Below are positions 45,671 through 55,873 of a stretch of DNA of 64,000 nt, piece by piece. The notes beneath the pieces were generated by a model, which was given only the letters and a program-made list of their open reading frames with translations, did no database searches and was not told where the DNA came from. Location: positions 124,001-188,000 of the forward strand of contig JAIBBE010000002.1 of NCBI GenBank assembly GCA_019694835.1, given 5' to 3'. The position numbers were made by a program, and so were the translations under genes. Every line of letters starts with the position of its first letter. Position 1 is the stretch's first letter. The stretch is from Fimbriimonadaceae bacterium. Its GTDB lineage: Bacteria > Armatimonadota > Fimbriimonadia > Fimbriimonadales > Fimbriimonadaceae.

Positions 45671-47209
45671 CTAGTCGACCGCGTAGAAGGCACCATTGGT
45701 TTGGCTCGGTGTCACTGTACCGATATACACGGTGCCATCCGGCCCAATCGCCGGGCTTGGACAGCCACTTGCGTTGCCATCGCCTTCCCGGAGGAACGTC
45801 CACTTCTTGGTCCCATCCGGGTTGATGGCGTAAAGGTTGTTGTCCATCGAGCCGATGTAGATCGTGCCGTCAGCACCGATGGCGGGGGAAGACTCAATGA
45901 CTCCTCCGGTTTGGAACGACCACTTTTGGCTTCCGTCGGAAGGATTGTATGCGACGACATCGCTGACAGTGGTGTTGTTGGGGCCCCCAGAGTAGAACAT
46001 GCCTACGATGACCGTGCCATCAGATGCGATCGCGGGGGATGACTCGATACCAGTGGATGTCGGGACCAACCACTTCAGGCTTCCGTCCGGATTGATAGCA
46101 TACATCGAGTCCGAGCCAAAATAGACCGTCCCATCCGAGCCGATGGCCGGTGCCGAAAGGATGCCGGTCTCGGTGCCGAACACCCATTTCTGCGTTCCGG
46201 ATGGGGTAAGGGCATAGAGATTCTCGTCCTGCGAGGTCACGTAGATCGTGCCGTCGGCAGCGATTGCCGGTGCAGTGGAGATCGGACCTCCCGTTTGGAA
46301 CACCCATTTCTGCACACCACTCGAGCTAATCGCATACACGTTGTTCGCATCAGTGCCAACGACGATCATTCCGTCCGCTGCGATCGCCGGTGAGGCAACG
46401 TCACCGCTCACGTTCGCCGTCCATTTCGTGGAACCGTCCGGGTTGACGGCCAAGACGGTCTGATCGTCCGTACCTACGATGATGGTGCCGTCTTCGGCGA
46501 TCGCTGGAGTTGAACTGATTCCGTTTGCCGTGTGAACTGCCCATTTTTGGGTGCCATCCGGTCGAATCGCGTAGAGTTGGTCGGAGCCGGCGTAGATCGT
46601 TCCGTCCGCGCCGATCGCGCACGACGTATCCACGCACCCTGCAGTCCGGAAGGTCCATTTTGACTTGCCTGTGGCTCCCTTGCCGCTGCCTAACCCTGTG
46701 TTCTGCAAGTTGGCGTGAAACTTCGGCCAGGGGGACTTAGCCGCACTCGCATAAAGGCCCGGTATGAGTGCGCCTTCGTGCCAACCGACCCGAACCATGC
46801 GCGTCTGGCTGCCCGACGCTGAAACCTCGAGCCGGTAGAGGCCCGGCTTAACCGAAACTCTTTGATGCGGGCTGCCGTAAGCGGCTTGCCCTGCCTGACT
46901 TCCGGCCGCATCAAGCAGCCGCAAGGTCACGCCAGGCACATTGACCACCCCGAACCCTATTGCCCCAGTCGTTCGAATCGTAATTTGCCAGCTGTCTGCT
47001 CCCACCGAACCCGTATCGGTGGTGAGCCGTACGCTACCCGGTGCTTCGAGGTGGGTTACGACCAAGTCGTGGGCATCGATTGGACCGCGTGCAACATCGT
47101 CCTCGGCGTAGACGGCTCCCCGGTTTCCGGGAGGATTTGTTTGCGGGGCACTTCCTCCGCATCCAACCAAACAGACAACGAGGAACAGCAAGTACGGGAA
47201 GGTCTTCAT
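45671..47209 (-). CDS. PQQ-like beta-propeller repeat lipoprotein
   Basis: A 512-residue predicted lipoprotein. ATG 47209 gives MKTFPYLLFLVVCLVGCGGS with a lipobox Cys. After a 110-residue beta domain (DSWQITIRTTGAIGFGVVNV), residues about 170-512 hold eight repeats of roughly 40 residues of the form 'W.f.T...i..sPAIg.DGTiYvGs.d..lYAi.pdG..KW', as in PQQ-binding-like propellers (for example QKWVFQTGGPISTAPAIAAD). Such domains are usually scaffolds rather than enzymes unless a dehydrogenase part is present, and none is. Longer start at 47269 lacks a signal peptide. Confidence 0.88.
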   Translation of the reverse strand: MKTFPYLLFLVVCLVGCGGSAPQTNPPGNRGAVYAEDDVARGPIDAHDLVVTHLEAPGSVRLTTDTGSVGADSWQITIRTTGAIGFGVVNVPGVTLRLLDAAGSQAGQAAYGSPHQRVSVKPGLYRLEVSASGSQTRMVRVGWHEGALIPGLYASAAKSPWPKFHANLQNTGLGSGKGATGKSKWTFRTAGCVDTSCAIGADGTIYAGSDQLYAIRPDGTQKWAVHTANGISSTPAIAEDGTIIVGTDDQTVLAVNPDGSTKWTANVSGDVASPAIAADGMIVVGTDANNVYAISSSGVQKWVFQTGGPISTAPAIAADGTIYVTSQDENLYALTPSGTQKWVFGTETGILSAPAIGSDGTVYFGSDSMYAINPDGSLKWLVPTSTGIESSPAIASDGTVIVGMFYSGGPNNTTVSDVVAYNPSDGSQKWSFQTGGVIESSPAIGADGTIYIGSMDNNLYAINPDGTKKWTFLREGDGNASGCPSPAIGPDGTVYIGTVTPSQTNGAFYAVD

Positions 47210-47272
47210 CGTGGCTTGACGGATCATACTCCACGCCGCGCAGAAGGCAGCGTTCTGTTTTGTTAGCAATCG

Positions 47273-47674
47273 CTAGCTCAAGAACTGCCCAAACACCAAC
47301 CGGTAGCCGTTGAGATCCTCGACAACCATATCACGCAATCCGTATGCCTGGTCGGCGGGCGGCCGCAGGATGTTCGCACCTCGCTCTTGGAATTCCGCGT
47401 GGAGCGATTCCACATCGGGAACATAGATGTACACGTCGCATTCGATGGACTCTCGCACCCGCACCGGCTCTTCCCCGCGCCGGATTTGTAAGTGCAACCA
47501 CACCCCTTCCCTTTTCACGATCGCATAAACGCCCTGCGGGTCGTCGGCTTCCGGCTGAAAGACGCCGAATTCGGGGTCAAGGTCAAAGCCCAACACGCTG
47601 ACGTAATACTCCGCTGCTTCACGTACTCTCCGCACGCCGAGAATCGGTGACGCTGTCCACGAACCTGTTTGCAT
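47273..47674 (-). CDS. VOC/glyoxalase-fold protein
   Basis: A 133-residue single VOC protein: ASPILGVRRVREAAEYYVSV, LGFDLDPEFGVF, VWLHLQIRRGEE, YIYVPDVESLHAEFQERGAN and MVVEDLNGYRLVFGQ. Pattern and length fit the glyoxalase/bleomycin-resistance superfamily, covering many metal-dependent enzymes and binding proteins. The metal site is not clear (Glu/His positions uncertain), so no reaction is assigned. A TACATT box lies 9 nt before the ATG. Divergent from the membrane protein gene. Confidence 0.88.
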   Translation of the reverse strand: MQTGSWTASPILGVRRVREAAEYYVSVLGFDLDPEFGVFQPEADDPQGVYAIVKREGVWLHLQIRRGEEPVRVRESIECDVYIYVPDVESLHAEFQERGANILRPPADQAYGLRDMVVEDLNGYRLVFGQFLS

Positions 47675-47722
47675 CGTCTACCGAATGTACCGGCTGACTG
47701 CGTAGAATTGTGGAACCACGAC

Positions 47723-48754
47723 ATGGAAGCTCCGCAAGCAGGAACAACCCTCTATCTTGACGGGCTGCCGCTTGCGCGAATCGAGCCACTGACCGATGAG
47801 GATCGGGCGATGATCGAAAGTACCATCCGGGTGCAGAAACGAAGGCGAGCGCGGGCAATAGTCGGCGTCTTCGTCTACTGGGCCTTATTCGTCGCAGCTT
47901 TCATCTCTGCTGGCCTGTGGCGAAGTTCTGCTGATCTGATCCAACTGATTCCTGTCCTGACCGGCCCGCTATTGTTTGCTGTTAGGGGCATTGAACCAAA
48001 CCCCAAAGCTCTTCTGAAAGCCCAAGAGAAGTGGATATTCGAAGGCACCCGCTCCCCTTTCCCCGCACCTGCGGGCCTCTTTTGCGTTGAGCGTCCACTC
48101 TTCAGGCGGTGGAGAAAGCCGCCCATATTGATGCTGCAACCTGGGAATATTCTCGTTGAGAGTCAGAGGGCAATCTATCCTGCAGATAGCACTCGGTCTT
48201 CTACGGTCAACACGGACTCCTCAAGCTCCGATAGCCTGTCTGAAGGCGGGTTACGAGAGGTCAAAGCATCCTTACTTCGGCTGCTAGGGCAAGCCGGGCT
48301 GTCCGCGATCATTGCTGCTGGCTCCCTCATTGGTTTGGCAGCCCTGCTTCAGCACGGTTTCCCGCTGGAATTGTGGAAACAGGTCTTGCTGTCGCTGTGC
48401 GTCGTAGGCTTGATCGACGGCGTTCGCACTGTTTGGATCTTAGGGCGCAGGGCTTACCGTTTGATCAAAGCTGAACGGCAAACAGGCCTGATCCGAATCT
48501 CAGTCCTATCCCCCGCATACTCGGCTATCGCTCACTCGACGCCCGAGTTGGAAGGAGCGTTGCGATTCGTCGAGGTCGTGGAAAGCGGACTGCTTTGGAC
48601 GGTGGATGGTCGACCGGCGGCGTGGCGGATCTACGGCGTGGAACCTGTGCTCATCAAGGCCGCAGCGCTCGAACTGCCGGTTATCGGCCCTGCCAGTTCA
48701 CAAGCTGCTGCTTTGCCGAATACGCAGACCAACGACACCCGACCTTCGACATGA
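47723..48754 (+). CDS. Hypothetical membrane protein, 343 aa
   Basis: No family recognised. ATG 47723 (MEAPQAGTTLYLDG) is preferred; an upstream in-frame ATG at 47669 would overlap the divergent VOC gene. Two pairs of TM helices: IVGVFVYWALFVAAFISAGL with LIQLIPVLTGPLLFAV, and LGQAGLSAIIAAGSLIGLAA with VLLSLCVVGLIDGVRTVWIL. Between them lies a Ser-rich polar loop (RSSTVNTDSSSSDSLSEGG). The C-terminal part is soluble (LRFVEVVESGLLWTVDGRPA). A TAGAAT box is 14 nt upstream of the ATG. Confidence 0.75.
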   Translation: MEAPQAGTTLYLDGLPLARIEPLTDEDRAMIESTIRVQKRRRARAIVGVFVYWALFVAAFISAGLWRSSADLIQLIPVLTGPLLFAVRGIEPNPKALLKAQEKWIFEGTRSPFPAPAGLFCVERPLFRRWRKPPILMLQPGNILVESQRAIYPADSTRSSTVNTDSSSSDSLSEGGLREVKASLLRLLGQAGLSAIIAAGSLIGLAALLQHGFPLELWKQVLLSLCVVGLIDGVRTVWILGRRAYRLIKAERQTGLIRISVLSPAYSAIAHSTPELEGALRFVEVVESGLLWTVDGRPAAWRIYGVEPVLIKAAALELPVIGPASSQAAALPNTQTNDTRPST

Positions 48755-48811
48755 GCCATCGGACCCGAGGACGAAGGCGTCCGTCAGGGCTGTTTCAGTC
48801 CAACGGGCATC

Positions 48812-49339
48812 ATGAAATCGCGCAACGTACTTTCGCTCATCGCTCTCGCCATTACTGGTGCCGCACAGGCGATCACCGTACCGGCGGCCCCTGTCTCATT
48901 CAGCGTCCTCCATGGAGTACGTGAATCGGGTACGTTCCTCTCGCTGATCGCGGCAGACAACAATCGCTTGACGATTGCCAGTCGGCCCGGCCCGCCCCGT
49001 GGGTTGGCTCCCCACCTGGCAAGCGTCGAAATCACGCTGCTTCAGACTCCCGTGCCGTTCATGACGGCCCGTCGCATCCGCTACCAATTCGAAGGAAGCA
49101 ACTCGGTGAATGGAGGCTGTTTCTTTGCATCCTTCAACTTCCAAGCCAACGGATACTTCCCTCCGATGGTGTTCAACCTGCCTGCCGTCGAATCCTCGCG
49201 CCTATTGACCTTGAGCACGCAGTTTACGGCCAGGCAATTCGTCAGTCCAACGGGCTTGCTGAAAGTTCGCATCACGGGTACCGGCGCAACACCCTTCCGG
49301 CTCCGCCTCGACCAAGTCTTGGCGCTCGTTTCGGACTAG
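48812..49339 (+). CDS. Small secreted protein, 175 aa, paralogue of the 63402 product
   Basis: Signal peptide MKSRNVLSLIALAITGAAQA. The mature protein opens PVSFSVLHGVRESGTFLSL and ends GLLKVRITGTGATPFRLRLD. The protein at 63402 has the same plan: ITSFSVTEGILIQGDERSL near its start and YMIVRITAPGINRLFLDM at its end, with similar length. No named family is recognised. Beta-rich; probably periplasmic or outer-surface. Codes alone between the membrane protein gene and clpC. Confidence 0.78.
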   Translation: MKSRNVLSLIALAITGAAQAITVPAAPVSFSVLHGVRESGTFLSLIAADNNRLTIASRPGPPRGLAPHLASVEITLLQTPVPFMTARRIRYQFEGSNSVNGGCFFASFNFQANGYFPPMVFNLPAVESSRLLTLSTQFTARQFVSPTGLLKVRITGTGATPFRLRLDQVLALVSD

Positions 49340-49528
49340 GGCTGGCTCAGGTAAGACGAATAGGGCTCAGGTACGCTAACGACGAGACACGGTTGCCGCG
49401 ATTGGACCGTCTGAATGTGGAACAACCCACGTGAGGGTGTAAACAAACGAGGCAATAGTCCCGCACGTAGAACTGGGCATATGACTAAGCCCGTCGAATG
49501 GTTAGGCAACTGGAGGTAAAGGTACAGA

Positions 49529-52030
49529 ATGTGGCAACGATTTACTGAACGCGCTCGCAAGGTCGTGTTCTACGCTCAGGAAGAGGCACAAAAATTCGGC
49601 GAGGGCTACGTCTCCACCGAACACCTCCTCTTGGGTCTCGTCCGGGAATCGGACAGCGTGGCCGCACGGGTTCTGGAGCGACTCGGCGTCAGCTTGGGTC
49701 GCATCCGCGCCGAAGTTGAAAAGCAGCTTCCCCGCGGCGATGCCCGACCCAGTCAGGATATGACCCTGACGCCACGCGCCAAGCGCGTGATCGACCTCGC
49801 CTACGATGAGGCTCGTAACCTCAATAACAACTACATTGGAACTGAACATCTTCTGCTCGGCCTCATCCGTGAGGGTGATGGCCTGGCAGGTCGCGTCTTG
49901 GCGAAGCTCGGGGTCGAGCTCGAACGAGCACGCCGCGAAGTCATGGCTCTGCAAGATAACGAAACGCAAGCCAAGTCGAGCGGTGGTGCCCGGAGCAGCC
50001 CCAGCAGCAGCCAGAACAAGACGCAGACGCTCGATGAATTCGGTCGCGATCTAACCGAGCTCGCCCGAGAAGGGAAACTCGATCCGGTCGTCGGCAGACA
50101 GCAGGAGATCGAGCGCGTCATGCAGATTTTGACGCGCCGAACCAAAAACAATCCGTGTCTGATCGGTGAGCCGGGCGTTGGAAAGACCGCTATCGCTGAA
50201 GGCCTTGCGTTGCGGATCGTGAGTGGCGACATCCCCGACCTCTTGAAGAACAAGAGAATCGTGGCACTGGACCTGGCAGGTCTTGTCGCTGGAACGAAAT
50301 ATCGCGGCGAATTCGAAGAGCGAATGAAAAAGGTGATGGAGGAAGTGCGCCGGTCCGAGGGACAGGTCATCCTCTTCATCGACGAGCTTCATACGTTGGT
50401 GGGCGCGGGAGCCGCCGAAGGCGCAATCGACGCCTCCAACATCATGAAGCCGGCTTTGGCCCGTGGCGAACTCCAGTGTGTGGGCGCCACGACCCAAGAC
50501 GAATTCCGAAAGTACATTGAGCGCGATGCCGCCCTCGAGCGCCGGTTCCAGGCCGTTAAGGTCCGCGAACCGAACGAAGAGGAAGCGATCGACATCCTCA
50601 AAGGTCTCCGCGAGCGATATGAAGCGCACCACAACGTGGAGATCACCGATGATGCGATCACGGCCTCGGTGCAGCTTTCGAATCGGTACATCACCGACCG
50701 AACGCTGCCCGACAAGGCGATCGACTTGATCGACGAAGCCGCTAGCCGCGTGCGTCTGCAGCAGAGCCTGCCGCCGCTCGAAGTGCGCCAGGACAAGGTC
50801 AAGCTCAACAAGCTCAAGGCGGAAATCGACCACTTGATGCGAAAGAGCAGCCACGACGATCACCTGCTCAGGATCCAAGCGGAAAAGGAGGAGCTCGAAT
50901 CGAGCATCGCCGACCGCGAGGAAGAGTGGATGAACGCCGAGAAACCCGAAGCCATCGTCGGCGAGCACGAAATCGCGATGATCGTCCAGTCGTGGACGGG
51001 CATCCCCGTCACGAAGCTGGTCGAAGCCGAGTCGCAGAAGCTGTTGCGCATGGAAGAGGATCTGCACAAGCGGATCATCGGCCAAGCCGACGCAGTCTCC
51101 GCGATTTCGCGAGCGATTCGCCGCGCACGAAGCGGACTCAAGGATCCGAAGCGCCCGATGGGCAGCTTCATCTTCCTTGGCCCGACCGGCGTGGGCAAAA
51201 CCGAACTCGCGAAGGCGCTGGCGGCCTATTTGTACGAGAAGGAATCCAACATGGTCCGGATCGATATGTCCGAGTACATGGAGCGATTCAGCGTCTCGCG
51301 ACTGGTGGGTGCCCCTCCCGGCTACGTCGGCTACGATGAGGGCGGACAGCTTACCGAACAGGTTCGCCGAAACCCGTACTGCGTCGTGTTGCTCGACGAA
51401 ATCGAGAAGGCTCACCCGGACGTCTTCAACATCCTCCTCCAGATCATGGAAGACGGACAGTTGACGGACAGTCAGGGCCGAACGGTGGACTTCCGCAATA
51501 CGCTCATCATCATGACGTCGAACGTCGGCGTGCGCCCGATCGAAATGGATAAGGCGCTCGGCTTCCGCGACACACGCCAAGACTTCACTGACCCCAAGGT
51601 CTACGAGTCCATGAAGAACAAGATGATGGAGGAGATGAAGAAGCTCTTCCGTCCCGAGTTCCTCAACCGTGTCGACGAAGTCATCGTCTTCCAGCACTTG
51701 AAGCGAGAAGAGATTCTGCAGATTGTCGATCTCTACCTGAAGCGAGTGAACGAGCAGGCGGACGCCATTGGCATCAAGATCGAACTGAGCGAAGGCGTGA
51801 AGGACCTCTTGGTGGATCAAGGCTACGACCCCAACCTGGGTGCACGCCCCCTCCGCCGAGCAGTCCAGCGCTTCATCGAAGATCCTCTCGCCGAAGAAAT
51901 GCTCCTCGGCACCTTCTCCGCCGGTGATGTCATCGTCGCTGACGTGGATGACGACAAGAAGGTCGTCTTCCGCAAGAAGGAGCCCGAAGCAGGACCGAAG
52001 AAGAAGGAAAAGGTCGGCTCGAAGAACTAG
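49529..52030 (+). CDS. clpC: ATP-dependent Clp protease ATP-binding subunit ClpC
   Basis: An 833-residue Hsp100 unfoldase. Order: two N-terminal repeats ([39 protein letters not shown]), NBD1 with Walker [16 protein letters not shown] and [13 protein letters not shown], a middle domain with UVR-like coiled coil (about residues 410-470), NBD2 with [16 protein letters not shown] and the ClpP-docking region near the ..GFR.. stretch after MDKALGF. The middle domain is ClpC-length, not ClpB-length. GGAGG lies about 12 nt before the ATG. No ctsR, mcsA or mcsB genes are adjacent, unlike in Firmicutes. Confidence 0.96.
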   Translation: MWQRFTERARKVVFYAQEEAQKFGEGYVSTEHLLLGLVRESDSVAARVLERLGVSLGRIRAEVEKQLPRGDARPSQDMTLTPRAKRVIDLAYDEARNLNNNYIGTEHLLLGLIREGDGLAGRVLAKLGVELERARREVMALQDNETQAKSSGGARSSPSSSQNKTQTLDEFGRDLTELAREGKLDPVVGRQQEIERVMQILTRRTKNNPCLIGEPGVGKTAIAEGLALRIVSGDIPDLLKNKRIVALDLAGLVAGTKYRGEFEERMKKVMEEVRRSEGQVILFIDELHTLVGAGAAEGAIDASNIMKPALARGELQCVGATTQDEFRKYIERDAALERRFQAVKVREPNEEEAIDILKGLRERYEAHHNVEITDDAITASVQLSNRYITDRTLPDKAIDLIDEAASRVRLQQSLPPLEVRQDKVKLNKLKAEIDHLMRKSSHDDHLLRIQAEKEELESSIADREEEWMNAEKPEAIVGEHEIAMIVQSWTGIPVTKLVEAESQKLLRMEEDLHKRIIGQADAVSAISRAIRRARSGLKDPKRPMGSFIFLGPTGVGKTELAKALAAYLYEKESNMVRIDMSEYMERFSVSRLVGAPPGYVGYDEGGQLTEQVRRNPYCVVLLDEIEKAHPDVFNILLQIMEDGQLTDSQGRTVDFRNTLIIMTSNVGVRPIEMDKALGFRDTRQDFTDPKVYESMKNKMMEEMKKLFRPEFLNRVDEVIVFQHLKREEILQIVDLYLKRVNEQADAIGIKIELSEGVKDLLVDQGYDPNLGARPLRRAVQRFIEDPLAEEMLLGTFSAGDVIVADVDDDKKVVFRKKEPEAGPKKKEKVGSKN

Positions 52031-52052
52031 TTAGTTCTTTGCTGGTCGAGAT

Positions 52053-52090
52053 CGGACGGATAGGACTGATTGGTCTTATCCGTCCGTTTT
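52053..52090 (+). terminator. Intrinsic terminator after clpC
   Basis: CGGACGGATAGGAC (52053-52066) pairs with GTCTTATCCGTCCG (52073-52086), with one G-T pair, loop TGATTG, followed by TTTTC. Confidence 0.88.
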
Positions 52091-52114
52091 CATTGCTTTG
52101 CGCTCAAGTTCATC

Positions 52115-52120
52115 TACAAT
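52115..52120 (+). promoter_or_regulatory. -10 box (TACAAT) of leaderless cyclase/STAND gene
   Basis: TACAAT is followed by six bases (ACACCC) and GTG 52127. It lies just after the clpC terminator. Confidence 0.55.
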
Positions 52121-52126
52121 ACACCC

Positions 52127-54754
52127 GTGGCGGAGAAGGCGATTCAGTTTCCTGAGGGCACCATCACGTTCTTCTTCACTGACGTGGAAGGGAGTACCGC
52201 CCTGTGGGAGCGGTACCCCCACATCATGCCAAAGGTCATGCTCCGGCACGACGCCATCGCCGACGAGGTGATCCGGAAGCACAACGGCATCCTGATCCGG
52301 CGGCGGGGCGAGGGCGACAGCCACTTCATCGTCTTCGAGGACGCTACCGCCGCGATAGAAGCCGTCGTCGCCCTTCAGCTTGCCTACATGCGCGAGCCTT
52401 GGCCGAGCGAGACGCCGATCCGGGTGCGGATGGCGCTCCATACGGGTACGGCGAACTTGCAGGACGAGGACTACCGTGGGGCGGTCGTCAATCGGAGCGC
52501 GCGCATCCGCGCCGTCGCCCACGGCGAGCAGATCGTCATTTCGGCGGCGACCAAGTCTGTGGCCAACCTGCCCGACGACTCACCAATTGACTTCCGGTAC
52601 ATGGGAGCCCATCGACTGAAGGACTTGGCCGAGCCGGTGGAGCTTTTCCAGGTCCTCCATCCCGAACTACCCGCTGACTTCCCTGCCCTCAAGTCGCTCG
52701 GCTCGTTCGCCAACAACCTGCCGGTCATGGTCACGTCGCTCATCGGGCGGGACCGCGAGCTCGGCGAACTACGAGAACTCTTGAAGGCCAATCGTATCGT
52801 CACCATCGCAGGTTCGGGAGGGAGCGGAAAAACGCGACTGGCGATTCACGCGGCTGCGGAGGAGTCGGAGCGGTTTAGTGACGGCGTGTTCTTCATCGAC
52901 CTCAGCGAAGTCCGCGACGACGATGCCATCGGACCCTTGATCGCCAAGACCATCGACTTACCACTGGTCGGGGTTCAGTCGCTTGAATCCGCTCTCCTCG
53001 ATCACCTCGCGAACCAGAAGATCCTGCTCGTGTTCGATAACTGCGAGCACGTGGTCGATGCCGCCGCTCGTTGGATCAGACGCATCACTAGCTCCACCAA
53101 GGACGTGTCCATCCTCGCCACCAGCCGCGAGGTGCTCAATGTTCAGGGCGAAGCGGTCTATCGAGTGCCCAGCCTTCGCTTACCGACCGCGAGAACGATC
53201 TCGGTGCGAGAAATCCTTGAATCCGAAGCGGTTCAGCTCTTTGCCGAACGCGCGCGCATGGTCTCGCCGGGCTTCGAAGTCGGCAACCACGCCGAACGGG
53301 TACTCAGCGTCTGCCGCACCCTCGACGGGATTCCCTTGGCCATCGAACTGGCGGCGGCGCGCGTCCGGGCGATGCCGCTGGAGCAGATCGAGCGGGGCCT
53401 CAACGACCGATTCCGGTTCCTCGGCAGTGGCTCCCGCGAGGCCCTTCCCCGCCAGCAGACCCTTCGCGCGCTCATCGATTGGAGCTATGAGCTTCTCGAT
53501 CCCCAGGAGCGGCTGCTGCTGCAGCGGCTCTCGGTGTTTGTGGGTTCGTTCTCGCTTGATGCCATCACGTCGGTCTGCTCAGATGAGTCGCTCGAGACCT
53601 ACGAGATCTTCGACCTCGTCACGCGGCTGGTCGACAAATCCTTGCTGGTGTACGAGTCCCCGCGTTACCGGCTCTTGGAGACTGTTCGGCGCTATGCGTC
53701 TGACCGACTCAACGAAACCGGTGGGATTGACGCCCTGCTGGATGCCCACCAGCAGTTCTATGCAAACTTGGTTAGCGAGCAAAGTCGATTTTTCGGCAGC
53801 GAGCACGGCGATGCCTTCGAGCAGATCCAGACTGATTACGCCAACATTCGCTCCACGATGGAGGTCGGGCGGCTGACCGATGCGCGTGTCCAATCTGCTC
53901 TGCAGACAGGTCGCGACTTGACCTTGTTTTGGTACAGCAAGGGCCAATATGAAGAGGGCCTCGCCATCCTCTTACCGCTGGCCCAACGTGCACGCGAAAT
54001 CAGCGATCGGGACGCCACCGCAAGCCTCCTGAACTCTGCCTCGACGATGGCACGGCAGCGCGGCGACCTCGATTCGGGGGAGCGGTTCTTGCTCGAGAGT
54101 CTGGAGTATCGGGCGGAGGACGACTTCGTGGGTCGTGCGGCGGCTCTGACTAATCTGGCCTCTATTCACCTGATGCGGGGTCAGAACGCCGAGGCAATTG
54201 GCCACCTGCGCGACGCGATGAGCCTCGCCGAACAGGCGGGGGACGATGCCACCAGGCTCAGGTGCCACATCATCCTTGGGAACGCTCAGCAGCAGCAAGG
54301 CGACCTGGAATCTGCGCGCTGCGAAATCCAGAAGGCGGTCGATCTTGCCAAGGCCCGGCGCGATCATCTCATGCTGTCGTTCGCCCTCAACAACCTCGCG
54401 AACATCGCCTTGAAATCGGGAGATCTACACGAAGCCGAGCCGCTGTTCCGCGAGACTATCGAGCGGGCCTACGTGGCGCATCAGATCCCGCTCATCGAAG
54501 CCAGCGTCCGTCAGCTTGCTCAAGTTTGGATGCTGCAGGGACTGCCCGAACCGGCGGCCATGCTGGAGGGCGTCGCCCTTGAGTTGCGAGAGGCTCACGC
54601 GATGCCGCTTTCGCCCGCTGACCGCATCGAATACGAGACCGCCCAGGATCAACTGAAGAAGACACTTGGCACCACCTACGGAGCAGCAATCGCCAAGGGC
54701 AGGTCACTGTCTCTCGATGCCATTACCGACTATCTGATCAACCCTGGCGGCTGA
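52127..54754 (+). CDS. Class III nucleotidyl cyclase-STAND ATPase-TPR protein
   Basis: An 875-residue multidomain regulator. Residues about 10-180: adenylate/guanylate cyclase domain with metal Asp in FFFTDVEGSTALWERYP (D19), second Asp in GEGDSHFIVF, and Asn/Arg of GAVVNRSARIRAVA, so it may be active. Residues about 200-500: NB-ARC/STAND ATPase (LIGRDRELGELRELL, Walker A GSGGSGKTRLA about 229, LLVFDNCEHV, GIPLAIELAAARVRAM). Residues about 570-840: tetratricopeptide helices (ALTNLASIHLMRGQNAEAIG). Architecture is that of signal-integrating STAND proteins. Frame extends upstream into the clpC terminator, so GTG 52127 is chosen. It shares the STAND-TPR body with the protein at 58329. Confidence 0.9.
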   Translation: MAEKAIQFPEGTITFFFTDVEGSTALWERYPHIMPKVMLRHDAIADEVIRKHNGILIRRRGEGDSHFIVFEDATAAIEAVVALQLAYMREPWPSETPIRVRMALHTGTANLQDEDYRGAVVNRSARIRAVAHGEQIVISAATKSVANLPDDSPIDFRYMGAHRLKDLAEPVELFQVLHPELPADFPALKSLGSFANNLPVMVTSLIGRDRELGELRELLKANRIVTIAGSGGSGKTRLAIHAAAEESERFSDGVFFIDLSEVRDDDAIGPLIAKTIDLPLVGVQSLESALLDHLANQKILLVFDNCEHVVDAAARWIRRITSSTKDVSILATSREVLNVQGEAVYRVPSLRLPTARTISVREILESEAVQLFAERARMVSPGFEVGNHAERVLSVCRTLDGIPLAIELAAARVRAMPLEQIERGLNDRFRFLGSGSREALPRQQTLRALIDWSYELLDPQERLLLQRLSVFVGSFSLDAITSVCSDESLETYEIFDLVTRLVDKSLLVYESPRYRLLETVRRYASDRLNETGGIDALLDAHQQFYANLVSEQSRFFGSEHGDAFEQIQTDYANIRSTMEVGRLTDARVQSALQTGRDLTLFWYSKGQYEEGLAILLPLAQRAREISDRDATASLLNSASTMARQRGDLDSGERFLLESLEYRAEDDFVGRAAALTNLASIHLMRGQNAEAIGHLRDAMSLAEQAGDDATRLRCHIILGNAQQQQGDLESARCEIQKAVDLAKARRDHLMLSFALNNLANIALKSGDLHEAEPLFRETIERAYVAHQIPLIEASVRQLAQVWMLQGLPEPAAMLEGVALELREAHAMPLSPADRIEYETAQDQLKKTLGTTYGAAIAKGRSLSLDAITDYLINPGG

Positions 54755-54755
54755 T

Positions 54756-54776
54756 CCAGAAATCTGGCACTATAAT
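54756..54776 (+). promoter_or_regulatory. Promoter with palindrome upstream of the PEP-CTERM gene
   Basis: TATAAT (54771-54776) is a perfect -10. Just upstream, CCAGA-AA-TCTGG (54756-54767) is a short palindrome in the spacer. GGGAGG at about 54798 is the ribosome site for ATG 54810. Confidence 0.5.
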
Positions 54777-54809
54777 GAATGCACCCTATTCCCACTGGGA
54801 GGATGTGTC

Positions 54810-55457
54810 ATGTTGAAAGGAACTGTCTTAGTCTGTGCTCTCCTCGTCTCGGCAGCGGGTCATGCCGCGCTCTTTTCGGGTAACTCGTCGTTCACCACGA
54901 TGCCCTTCAGTACGATGGGGCCGATCGTCAACAATACTCTCGTCGTCAACGATGGACCGCTTGGATTCACGGTTTCGGGCCAAATCGAGATCATGGTGCC
55001 GTCGGGGCAGGTCGCGGGAACCTTGATCTACTGGGAGGTGGACCGACCGCTCGATCCCACATACGGAAGCGCACCGCTGAACACGACGACGATCCTGACT
55101 GGCTTCTCCCAGCCTCCGACGGGTGGTACCTACGGTCTCACCCTGGGGGAGACGTGGAGCGAGTTCAATCAGTATCCCGGCACTTCCAAATCGCAGATCC
55201 CGATCACGCTGACCAACGGTGCCGCCATCTGGAATTCGGTCATCGCAACCAGCACCAACTTCCCCTACGTTTCGGCTGCGGGCGCCAACTACGTGCGTCA
55301 GCAGTTCTGGATCGATGGCAGCCAAATCAGCGGCCCCGGTGGCATCTGGCTCATCGACGTGCCTGTCGAGACCCGCGTGACCGTCGTGCCTGAACCGTTG
55401 TCGATCGCAGTCTTCGGCTTGGGACTAGGTGCACTGGCGCGGCGTCGCCGGCCATAG
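54810..55457 (+). CDS. PEP-CTERM sorting domain protein
   Basis: A 215-residue exported protein. Signal peptide MLKGTVLVCALLVSAAGHAA; beta-rich middle (GPLGFTVSGQIEIMVPSGQV, GTYGLTLGETWSEFNQYPG). The end reads VPEPLSIAVFGLGLGALARRRRP: a PEP motif, one TM helix and an Arg cluster, which is the exosortase-recognised PEP-CTERM tail. The host should therefore encode an exosortase; none is in the window. It follows the cyclase/STAND gene by 55 bp with its own promoter. Confidence 0.9.
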   Translation: MLKGTVLVCALLVSAAGHAALFSGNSSFTTMPFSTMGPIVNNTLVVNDGPLGFTVSGQIEIMVPSGQVAGTLIYWEVDRPLDPTYGSAPLNTTTILTGFSQPPTGGTYGLTLGETWSEFNQYPGTSKSQIPITLTNGAAIWNSVIATSTNFPYVSAAGANYVRQQFWIDGSQISGPGGIWLIDVPVETRVTVVPEPLSIAVFGLGLGALARRRRP

Positions 55458-55525
55458 AACCTTTGTGCCCTTGCCTCTCCCCCGATCCCGCCACCGCTCG
55501 TGCGGCCCGGCGGGAGACGAAGGCG

Positions 55526-55828
55526 ATGCTGATCGACGAGTCGCACCTGATTGTCTCGATTCAGCAGTGCTTGTTGTGCGGCCAGGGGTTTCTCAGCATC
55601 TTCACCGAACAGATTGACTGGCAGGGCGGCGACGATTCGCAAGCGCGGGTTCTTGTCTCGATTGACGCGGATGAAGTAAGACGCCTCGTCGACATGCCCG
55701 ATGTGACCGAAGAGGCGCTGCTGAACCCTGGTATGACGCGTCCCATGCTCTGGTGGATTCACCCCAGTGGACAAGAGGCCCGAGTGATGTGGAAGGAAGG
55801 TCCGCTGACCATCCTTCCACACGACTGA
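55526..55828 (+). CDS. Hypothetical 100-aa protein with CxxC
   Basis: No family recognised. ATG 55526 has GGGAG about 10 nt upstream; a GTG at 55463 is less likely. The sequence MLIDESHLIVSIQQCLLCGQ contains a CLLC pair, followed by GFLSIFTEQIDWQGGDDSQA and a C-terminal WWIHPSGQEARVMW. The layout (CxxC, then acidic residues and aromatic strands) suggests a small metal- or redox-site protein. Cytosolic. Ends 45 bp before the M28 peptidase gene. Confidence 0.65.
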   Translation: MLIDESHLIVSIQQCLLCGQGFLSIFTEQIDWQGGDDSQARVLVSIDADEVRRLVDMPDVTEEALLNPGMTRPMLWWIHPSGQEARVMWKEGPLTILPHD

Positions 55829-55861
55829 GCGTTTGCCGCACTACAGCAGAGCCGCAACCAG

Positions 55862-55867
55862 TAGAAT
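55862..55867 (+). promoter_or_regulatory. -10 box (TAGAAT) of leaderless M28 peptidase gene
   Basis: TAGAAT is followed by exactly six bases (GGCGGA) and ATG 55874. Confidence 0.55.
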
Positions 55868-55873
55868 GGCGGA

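Noticed and set aside
50051..51820. 589-codon antisense frame in clpC
   Set aside because: Shadow of ClpC on the opposite strand; no family features or separate promoter.
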